From NCBI GenBank assembly GCA_011800155.1, contig CM022376.1:124001-188000 (forward strand): a stretch of 64,000 bases of DNA, written 5' to 3'. The translations under genes were made by a program, and so were the position numbers. The notes under the pieces are model-generated. The model had not been told where the DNA came from and did no database searches. It saw nothing but the letters and a program-made list of their open reading frames with translations. Source of the stretch: Flammulina velutipes. Lineage: Eukaryota > Basidiomycota > Agaricomycetes > Agaricales > Physalacriaceae. Of this stretch, positions 12,345-20,810 are shown in pieces. Within the stretch, counting starts at the first letter, position 1, and every line of letters begins with the position of its first letter.

Positions 12345-13466
12345 ATGCCTCAGCTTGTCAAGAAAGGCCTCGTCCTTCGCCTCCCAGAGAAAGCCTCTTT
12401 CGGACAGAGACTCCTTTTTGCCTTTTGCCCTCCGCCTACTATCACAGCTGAGGAATACGAAAAGGCTATGCAATGTGGCGACAGGAATCGCCATCACGTG
12501 CATCACACGAATGAAAATGGGCCCAACACTGGCGATCAAAGTATTCAGGTAGGCCATCCACCTCTTTCAACACGACGACACCATAATCATCACTATCTAG
12601 TGTCTACCAAAAAATCGCTCCCAAAGCATCCCCTGCGTGCCCCGGATACTCTCTGTACCACTGACCCAAGCACAGCGCTCCTTTCTGGAAGTGAAGCTGG
12701 CGGAGATCACTGCTCTGGTTATCAGGATTGAGGCCCTCGGGAAAACGTGCGCAGCCGAAGATAAGACCTGGACTCGCACACGCCAGACAGTCAGGAGCGA
12801 AGAAATAGATTTGACAATCCAGCAAATATGTCAATGTAGGTCGTACAATTCCTTCTTTGATCCAGACCTGCTGACGCCACGAAAGATCCCATCGAGCAGC
12901 GTTTGGAAAAAGAGTCTGATCTAACACGGGCTGGCCAGGCGCTTAAAGATGCCTCCAGACGTGGAAACCAAACTCACAAAGAGTATGAGCATTGCTTGCA
13001 ACGTATGTCTCCCTTCCTATCGTCTCGCTCGAAGCTGATTCTTCCCTAGGTTTGAAGGAGCTAGCAAACAAATTATCAAGAGGACTCGGGGAACATACCG
13101 ACGAAGACGAGGAACAAGAGGATGACGACGAAGAACGAGCGGACGATGACGAAGAACGAGAGGACGATGACGAAGAACGAGAGGACGATGACGAAGAACG
13201 AGAGGACGATGACGAGGACCCTCTCGCTGATGCTCGTTCCGTTAGTGAAGATATTGTGACCGGTGAAGGTATGTTCTGCCCTTCTAGCTGAGCCCAATTA
13301 GTACTCAGCACGCGCAGCTGCCCGCCATCGATCGGCTTCGGTCACATTTTTGGATGGAGCGGAGGCGGAAGCTGCCCAAGCACGGGCAACAGTCAAGCTA
13401 GCTAACAAGAAACGGGGTCATGACGATGTGGCGTCCTATGGATCCCGTAAGAAGTCAAAGGTCTGA
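12345..13466 (+). CDS. Acidic-repeat, coiled-coil nuclear-type protein of the KDZ element
   Basis: Five exons splice in frame. The N-terminal part from MPQLVKKG includes ITAEEYEKAMQ, then a helical segment with RSFLEVKLAEITALVIRIEAL and RLEKESDLTRAGQALKDA (predicted coiled coil). The fourth exon encodes an acidic tract at 13121-13219 made of nearly perfect 21-bp tandem units (DDDEERE). The last exon is basic and ends GSRKKSKV, a plausible nuclear localisation signal. Acidic-plus-basic layouts like this are common in histone-binding or chaperone-like proteins, but I recognise no named family, so that is only an analogy. The gene converges on the SPT5-like gene and the two 3' ends are close or overlapping. 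An upstream in-frame ATG exists at 12198, but the intervening residues look non-coding. Confidence 0.7.
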
Positions 13467-15905
13467 TATTTACTGTCGGATGGTAGCATAATAGTTGTAT
13501 GTATGTAAATGTCCCCTTGTCAGCTATCGCCGAGTAGCACGTTCTCGAAGTATACTCGCTAACCGTGTGTTGACCCGTCGTGAGGTTGATGTTTCCCAAC
13601 CCAGAATCATGTCCGTCGCCAGGATTTCCAGCACTGGACCAATATCCAAGTCTTCTTCCCCCTCCCCACGGATCGATACCCACCTTGACGGTCCAAATAA
13701 CACCATTAGAACCATTATCAGCTTCCTTCCATTGGACGGGGCGTACATGCTGCCCGGCGTGTTCACCTTGATGGATGAGAAATCTACCGAAATCGTTCTT
13801 GGTGGGATGCTTGACAGAGATTTCGGAGAGGTCAACGGCGATGCTTTGCTTGTAGTGCTCCCGCATAATCAGTCGCTGCCCATCTTGAACTTCTTGCCAA
13901 ACACGATGTTCCCTACTCTTGATTTTAACGCGTATGGAAAGCCCCAGAAGTCGCTTGTCGAGTAGCCAATGAGCGGGAGGAGGAGTAGGTGAGCGTTGCC
14001 GTGATAAAACATCGTCATCAAACCACAGATGACCTGGAGGGCCAGAATCGTGGGGGTTCCAGGCTGGGGAGATGGAACCAGGACTGCCAACAGGTACTGG
14101 TGTCGAAGGGCGGGGCGGTGATATGGCGGGGATGAGCTTAGGTGCACATAGATCAAAGCAGTCGTACTTGACCCAGGGGAGAGCAAATGGATGCTCAGGG
14201 CCGTACGAATCTACCCGAATCTGGACTTTTTCACCAGTATCCGCAACCACAATACCGGTGTGTGCTTTGAATTCCCCACGGATGATAAGTACGTGTTTCT
14301 TCAGCCACCGGCTGCGCGGCTGAACAGCGTCCGATGAAGGAAGCATGTCTTGCAGAGGGGTGGTAATACTAGGTAGCGAGGGAAGCTCGACGAGAGGAGA
14401 GGGAATGAGACGAAGTAGATTGACATGGACATTATGCCACTGTCACGGTATCGTAAATGAAAATGCAGCGACAGAAGGGTATAGAAAATTACCTCCGTTT
14501 GATTGCCACAACCCGTCAAGACGTTGGCAGTATTTTCTGATAAGCGTTCAACGATGCCGTCGCCAATGCCATGAATAGCAACGTGGTCCCCAACATTAAA
14601 GAGTTTCCTGAGAAGAGGTGGGTAGACCACGATCAACTCTTTGGTTTCCTCGAGCTCGACAACCAGCGAGGGGGCGGTTTCTCGTATCCATCCCATCTTG
14701 TCGCATTCTACTCGGACATGCTCGTCCTTTTCGAACGACCATTCAGTTGCCACCGGCAATGTGTCTAGAATGGCCTGCGACAATAAAGGATGACGGGAGA
14801 GCTGGAAGGCAGTGGCGGTGGCTGAAGGAATATCCGTCGATGGAGATAGATTGTGAAGCTGGAGAGAAAGGACGAGCAGGCCAGATTCAAACGAAAGTCC
14901 GTTCCAGGAGAGGTTCACAATGTCGCCAGCTCCCTCGATGTCGGCCATAGGAACGCGTGTAATATCCAATAGAGCGGCATCTGGTCGTTCGCCAGTCTGC
15001 AATTTTCGAGGTGGGGCTGCACTGAACTCCAGATATTCGAGACGCGGCACAACGAGTACCGCGAAATGACCGGGCGTTACCTCTCGAGCTATATAACCAA
15101 CATCTAGATGGTATAAACCTGGCGCCTTGAGTTCAACCCAATCACCGACATCCAGACAGACTGCGCCGCCTTGTTTTAATGTTCGACGATTTTCCTCGAT
15201 AGGTACAGCATGGAGTACTGGTGCGCCTTTCGAGCGAATGATCCAGGGCATAACGGACCAGGCAGGTGACCAAGTCGAGGAGGCTGGATGATCAGCCTCT
15301 AGATAGATCCATCCCGGAATGTGGTCGTGAGCGAAGGCGCTTGCTAGGCCAGGTAGTTGACCGGGTGTGGCTGAAACCTCTAGAAGGCGCATCAGGAGGT
15401 CGTGTTCGTGATTGCGCTAAATGAAAGTAAGGTTGTTGAGCCATCTACAGGCATGTTGGGAGCGTACCAAACATTTAAGTCGCCACAAGGTTGTCATGGC
15501 TTTCTCCTGACCCAAAGCCTCGTCGTCGTAGTCGTGCTTCGACGTAGCGCGAGCCCTAGCACGCTCAAGAAATGCTTGTATTATCTCCTGAGGGTGGTCA
15601 TCAGGTGGTTCCAGAAGGTGGGACTGCACCGTGGCGGTGATGGTTTCACTGTCATCAAAGAGGTCGTCTCCTGGGATGCTCGTTGGTCCTCAAGTCGGAT
15701 AGCCTCTCAGTCGCTTACCAGGTATGTCCTCCCCGTCTGTTTCTACTTCTGACTCGTTCGCCACAGATGCTTCAAGGTCAACAAAGAGGCGCGCGCGTTT
15801 CCGTGGCGGCTACAATTAAATTCAGTAATTACATTCGATTGTACAACCGGTTGATAATACACTGGCGTCCCCTACATCTCAGAGTGGTAAAATACTTACT
15901 TGCAT
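13402..15905 (-). CDS. SPT5-like transcription elongation factor (NGN-KOW) carried by the KDZ element
   Basis: SPT5 with SPT4 binds RNA polymerase II and controls elongation. Here a short exon with the ATG at 15903-15905 is spliced to a basic segment (PPRKRARLF), then an acidic segment (VETDGED...DDLFDDSE). Next comes an NGN-like domain: LWRLKCLRNHEHDLL, HIPGWIYLEADHP, APVLHAVPIEE. A KOW-type segment follows directly (DWVELKAPGLYHLDVGYI...VVPRLEY), in the same order as in eukaryotic SPT5. More KOW-like segments occur: FNVGDHVAIHGIGDGIV, and after a roughly 180-bp intron LIIRGEFKAHTGIVVADTG, then FLIHQGEHAGQHVRPVQW near the end. The usual C-terminal heptad-like repeats are absent. The 3' end is uncertain (stop at about 13402, or earlier by splicing). 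Its start lies 23 bp from the inner repeat at 15928, suggesting that repeat serves as its promoter. It is probably a diverged paralogue, not the cell's main SPT5. Confidence 0.78.
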
Positions 15906-15927
15906 GCTTGGTCGTCGTTCGCAGCGA

Positions 15928-16029
15928 AGAGGGAAAGCGTGGGCAAATCTTGCCCGCTTGGGTAAGTACCGCAAAATGTTGTTCCGACCACGTCGGATTT
16001 ACAACATTTTGGCCTACTTAGTCAGGCTG
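15928..16029 (-). promoter_or_regulatory. Inner inverted repeat, right copy (nested palindromes)
   Basis: This is the reverse-complement copy of 9831-9932, with one mismatch. It lies between the divergent SPT5-like gene (starting at 15905, leftward) and the AT-hook gene (starting at 16241, rightward), so it could act as a bidirectional promoter. The same nested palindromes and an adjacent CACGTG (about 16040) are present. Together with the left copy it could coordinate expression of transposase and accessory genes, or bind the transposase. Confidence 0.75.
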
Positions 16030-16240
16030 TGCCAAGTTGTCACGTGATTTTATCCTTGCCCTCTTCCGTCATGTCCTCTTGGCCTTTGCTTCAAAGAGGT
16101 CAGTCGCATTCAAAGAGCACCTCCGATGCATTGACGATACGTCGTAGACAATACAATGACAACACATTGTTGCATTGTTCAACGATTTCTCAATAAATTG
16201 TTCGATATCTTTTTTGGATGGCTATCTTCCTCGTCTCGCC

Positions 16241-18659
16241 ATGTCTGGCGCAAGGGCTAAAGCCACGAAACCCGGAACACGATTCAAGTTCAGCGAGGCG
16301 ACTACCAATGCCTTCGAGAGGGAGGAGGCAAATTATTTTGCTTTGTGGCGCAGCCAAAACCCCGCAGGAGTCAAATATGGTGATCTACCCAAAGCCCAGC
16401 GAGACAGCCTGACCAATGGCCGGTGGGAGGCCGTAAATAGGCTTATCAAACTATCGTGCGTACAGGAGGACATCGTGAACTCAGAAGGAACCGTGGATGA
16501 ATGGAAAATCGTGCGCCTACCAGATATTCAGTTTATAGGCTACTAACACTCTATCAGGCATTCATGAAACGTTTTACTCGCAGGCATGAGAAGCTTGTGA
16601 AGCCGTCCACAGCTCCTGTCCCCGCCATTCCTCCCAAGATTCTCGACCGACTAGTCGACGGATTATTGGACACGACATCGGGGCGCAAGCTCTTCCGAGA
16701 GAAAGAAGCCGCCTCTATCGATCAACGCCGGGCCGAAATACAAGGGAGAGACGGTGTTACCGACGCTTCCATCGGTGCAAGAGCAGTTGCTGAGGCCCAA
16801 TTGTGGGCAGATCTTACGGAGGAACGAAGAGTTTGGTACCACAACGCAGCCCAGAGCCATAATGAAGGGTGCGTCGTGCCACCTTCTTACAGACTCCTCT
16901 CTAACTCTTGTCAGGAGCCATGCGGATTTGGCTGATTTATTAGCGCAACTGACGGGGAGCATACGCAAGCGCTATGATCCCTGTCTGTTGACCCTCGTCT
17001 GCACGGTAGCCGACTCGTCTGGCCAAGCACAAAGCATCGTGTAAGTCCCTTCTATGCAGTGGATGATGCGTCGACTAACACAGGTGCAGAGTGAACAGCG
17101 TCCCCGACAATATCGACTCGTCCACGGGTACGATCCAACATGCACTGGAAGAACGCCTGCATTGTTCTATCGCTGTCATTGCCAACGAAAAGGCCAAGGA
17201 GGTTTTCAAAAGTGCGTCTCTGCGCGTCAACACTAGAAGCCACTAATAATTATCTTAGGTCTACAACAAGGCGAACCAGTCCCTAGATTCCTAGGTGAGG
17301 CGAACGAGATGGATTCTTCCTTGTCGTTTGCCATTGGGGAAGTTGCGGAGTACTTGAACGCAGTGTGGGGTAAGTACTAGTTAATGGCATTCTGGGCTAC
17401 CTAATAATATACGTTTAGCCCACACCTTTGGCGAACAAGCCATTCCTTGGTCCAATATCGAAGATTACTTCGACAAAGAGAAATGGGCTTTCCCCGGAGG
17501 TTTGAAGGACCCAATGTTGTATGATTCCTGGGGCGCCCTATCTCCTATGCTCGCATATCTTCGCGCGCGTTGTGGCCCTTTCGCCATTCCTGCATTCGAG
17601 TTCTCTAGTCAGCGCGCGCCATCACACGATACCTCATACGATTCTATTCCGTGTTTTATCTCAAACGTCTCGGAAAAGAACTCAACGTTGAGGGAAGCGC
17701 TCGGCGAGGTGCGCGACTTCCTTGCAGTTCTCTGGGGTATGTGCCTTGTAACTCTCGGAATGATATTGCTCTAAACGTTGACATAGTACACGCGTCTTTG
17801 GAGGGCGACATCCATTGGGACGACATCGACAGCTTCTATGATACTACACGATGGTCTTTTCCCGGTGGCGCAACGGATCCCACAGTAGCTTGCAAGTCTT
17901 GGGCAAGCCTCAGAGAATATCTGGATTTCCTTCGCGCCAACTGCGGCCCAGAAGTGCTCAATCGCTTCCATTTTAACACCCGATTACCCAGACTCAGCGA
18001 ACATCTAGACGAGAACGACCCAAAAACCCCTTCGCAGAGCTCTTTTTCCGAGCACGCCACTGTAGAGGAGGATGGGAATGGCTTCGACGAGCCAGAAGAC
18101 GCTGAACGTTCATGCGACGAAATGGATGTGGACATCGAAGATCTTTTCAATAATGGGACTTACATTGGCCATGACCGCAAGTCCGACACGAGTAGCGATG
18201 ATAGCGAACCGGAGGAGCCAGTCAACGACGCTGCCGAACCAGAGATCGTTGAACCTGGTGTCACCGAGCGAGAGTACGAGGAACCCAAGACAGGTGGACG
18301 GAAACGGAAGCACGAGCCACCCATCCCAGAGGTCAAAGAGTACTACGAGGAACCTCCCAAAAAGGCGAAAAGGTGCATTTCCTTTTGTTTGGCAGAACAC
18401 TTCTGACCATGCTCATCAGACGACCCGGTAGACCAAAGACCATGGTTGCCCCAGCAACCATACCTGATCCTGTTGAAAGGAAAGGCAGAAAGAAAGCCTC
18501 ACACACCACGAAAATGTATGTGTCTGACGTCGTTTTCAAACTTAACTAACGCAGTATCGTAGTAATGGGGCGCGATATGCGGAAACGACATCGCCGCCTC
18601 GTCATTTCGTCCCCAAAGTACTGGAGACTCAATTGCGGAATAGGGCCAGCGCCAAGTAA
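16241..18659 (+). CDS. AT-hook protein with internally duplicated module, KDZ-element cargo
   Basis: About eight exons start at ATG 16241 (MSGARAKATKPG) and end at TAA 18657-18659. The N-terminal region is helical and charged (ANYFALWRSQNP, LWADLTEERRVWYHNAAQ), loosely HMG-box-like. Two copies of a module of about 55 residues follow in separate exons: one with WSNIEDYFDKEKWAFPGG and LRARCGP (from about 17420), the other with WDDIDSFYDTTRWSFPGG and LRANCGP (from about 17790). The C-terminal third is strongly acidic, then basic, with KRRPGRPKT formed across an intron, a canonical AT-hook that binds the minor groove of AT-rich DNA. The protein is therefore likely nuclear and DNA-binding. I recognise no named family for the duplicated module. 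It lies about 210 bp downstream of the right inner repeat. Confidence 0.72.
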
Positions 18660-18745
18660 GCTTGAGGTTTTATTGTTTTCTCTGTTTTATTGTTAGCATG
18701 ATGTATAAAATAGAGTAGTCGGAATGGTGATATCATAGCATTAGC

Positions 18746-19830
18746 ATGGTGGAGAAATCCCCAAACGTTCTACTTCTCGAAGACATTCTGAAGACTCAGT
18801 ACGGGAAAGCGGCTTTGCGTAGCACATTGAAATGTGGTCTATGTGGCGGTAATAGTATTGCCTTCTCTGTGAACATGGGTGTACGGAATCCGCAAGATTT
18901 TGCCAAATGCACCTTCGCGGTATGATATCTACATTATACTATGACCTTTCATTAAGCAATTTTACAGTGCGCTCAGTGTCGGAAGCCAATTCGTACTGAC
19001 GTGCCGAAGGCTGAAGAACGCGAAGCCATTCGTGAGCAGTGGAAGCAAGAAGTGAAGGCACGAGGTGAGCCTTGATCCTAGTTGCCACGCTCGTCATGCT
19101 AAATAATATCAAGGTATCGCCATTCGCTATACGACGACGTTACAAGCGCATAGGTCTGACATTTCCGACGACGACGACGAAGCTGGAGATGAAGGCGAAG
19201 CTGGAGACGAAAGCGGGCCTGGAGGGGACGCTAATCGAGCTGACGACATTATTCAAGTCCAATATTTCTGCACAGTGAGTACCCTTTCTCTAGGTTGGAG
19301 CCTATAACTGAGAGAATGTTGATTAGGAGGAGGCAATTTCATTCAACCATCCTATTACAAAAGGAGTGTGCACTCTCTCGAAAATCCCGTTACTGGAGGG
19401 ATGCCGGCGTATCAAGGTCTATACTCCGTCTTATCGGGAGTTCATATCAATGCAAACGACTAATCAGCACGTCTACGTCGAAGGCGCAACGTTGATCTGT
19501 ATGGACCATTCAATGAACGCCACTGACTGTCGGGGCCTAGATCAGATGCTTGCCGACCTGCATGCTGCTCTACCTTACAAGCTCAATGCACCATCTATCG
19601 CTGGGAAGGTTGACGAGCCCGAAGAGAAGGGATCAGAGGTGGACTCCGACTCAGAGATTGAATTCATCGACTCCAATGTCCCACCAACACCGCCGAAGAC
19701 CCCAGCTAAAGGGAAAGGAAAACAGGTAGCAGGACCAGATATCGAATTCAGGCGCGACGGGAAGAAACGGGAGGCATCTGGTGATCCTGAGGGAGCTGTA
19801 GCACCGGTGAAGAATCGTCGCAGATTTTAG
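18746..19830 (+). CDS. Zinc-ribbon-like (CxxC...CxxC) protein, KDZ-element cargo
   Basis: Four exons splice in phase from ATG 18746 to TAG 19828-19830. Cys30-Gly-Leu-Cys33 and Cys59-Ala-Gln-Cys62 (with Cys55 between) form a probable zinc ribbon at the N-terminus. The middle has a poly-acidic run (SDDDDEAGDEGEAGDE), then a globular part with KIPLLEGCRRIKVYTP and a Cys-His pair (ICMDHS). The C-terminus has EIEFIDSNVPPTPPKTP and basic ends (KNRRRF). I recognise no specific family. A CxxC ribbon with an acidic linker suggests nucleic-acid or protein contacts in the nucleus. The stop codon is only about 70 bp from the inner edge of the right terminal repeat, mirroring how the transposase gene abuts the left repeat. 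Confidence 0.7.
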
Positions 19831-19897
19831 TGTACGCCACAACCATTACACATGTATCAATGAGCGGGGACGAACAAAGAACATTTTTGGCCGAATG

Positions 19898-20564
19898 TGC
19901 CGGTGAGTACAACATTTGCCACCACAAAGCAGTCGACACGAGATCATGTGCCGGCCTTTGCCTCTTTCCTCTTACCTTCATGGCAGCCACTCCCTCTTTT
20001 CACTATGTGACCTCCCTCGACGAAACCTCAGCGCAAATGTAGCCACATAAGTAGGAATGATTGGACGGTACGTAGCTAACGAAACGGGGGCGTTGATGTG
20101 GGTTGAGGTAGGTAGGTAGTGACAGTCTGTGTGGCGCATGGTGGTGCTCTGTCCCGAGACAATGCAGAACTGTCTCGGGATTGTCTCGGGATTGTCTCGG
20201 GATTGTCTCGAGCCTTGTCCCGAGCATTATCTCGAGCATTGACCCGAGCATTATCTCGAGCATTGACCCGAGCATTGTCTCGAGCATTGACCCGAGCATT
20301 GTCTCGAGCATTGTCTCGAGCATTGACCCGAGCATTGTCTCGAGATTGTCTCGAGATAGTGGATTGGAGATAGTTTTTGGTTAGAGTCTCGAGTTGTACC
20401 CCATACAGTAGTTATATAGCGAGGAATCAATATCATTTGTATATTCAATACTATCTACTGGCTACTGTGAGACTGAAGTCTCCAGATCTTGGGGTATCCG
20501 AGTCTCGAGACAGTCTCGAGGGGGGCGTCTGAACGGCCCATATCTCGAGACTCGGAGATCTGGT
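19898..20564 (-). repeat. Right long terminal inverted repeat with a 12-bp tandem array
   Basis: This is the reverse-complement counterpart of 5069-5695. The array (about 20163-20360) is longer than on the left, with more alternating CTCGAGACAATG and CTCGGGTCAATG units, so copy number differs between ends. The outer block CTCGAGACTCGGAGATCTGG ends at 20564. Beyond it lies sequence rich in GGTTA/TAACC variants. Confidence 0.85.
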
Positions 20565-20775
20565 TCTTGAACCGGCTACAGTCGGTTATGACAAATATCG
20601 GTTATGACTGGTTGAAGCTGATTTTTCACCGGTTACGGAATTTTTTTCCCAGAGCCTAACCCATAACCGTAACTGGTTTCTGGGTGTAACTGGTTATTTT
20701 TCGGACGGTTTAAATTACGGTTAGGTTAGGTTAAGTTACAGATTTTAACTGGTTAGTGCAACCTAACCTTGACAC
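20565..20775. other. GGTTA/TAACC-rich degenerate repeat flanking the KDZ element
   Basis: About 200 bp hold many variants of GGTTATG, CCGGTTAC, TAACTGGTT and GGTTAGGTTAGGTT. A short counterpart (TAACTGGTTGTAACCGG) lies just outside the left end at 5047-5062. This may be the outermost tip of the element, longer on this side, or the preferred insertion target. It is not the fungal telomere repeat TTAGGG. Confidence 0.4.
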
Positions 20776-20810
20776 CCTACTAATATGTCTCATTTTATGC
20801 GTTCACCCAG

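Larger units (their letters stand above)
5069..20564. mobile_element. 15.5-kb KDZ (Kyakuja-Dileera-Zisupton type) transposon with long inverted termini and multiple cargo genes
   Basis: The two ends are long inverted copies of each other: 5069-5695 matches the reverse complement of 19898-20564. Shared segments include the outer CCAGATCTCCGAGTCTCGAG block, a block with GGAGACTTCAG, a 12-bp tandem array, and an inner block with AAAGGCCGGCACATGA. Between them lie a KDZ transposase and six other genes with similar intron style and no obvious housekeeping function. Genes are arranged outward or convergently rather than as one operon. Outside both ends lies AACCGG-like sequence, so the true tip may be a little further out; no clear target-site duplication was found. 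KDZ elements with CxC domains are known from basidiomycete genomes (Iyer and colleagues described the class). I infer the boundaries from the inverted repeats alone. Confidence 0.8.

Noticed and set aside
9831..16029. Stand-alone 6.2-kb transposon defined by the inner repeats
   Set aside because: Flanking bases show no target-site duplication and no transposase lies inside; a control-site role is equally or more likely, so it is kept as an alternative only.
20565..20775. Telomere or subtelomere tract
   Set aside because: The units are GGTTA/TAACC variants that change from copy to copy, not a regular TTAGGG array, and the sequence is embedded between a transposon and a gene.
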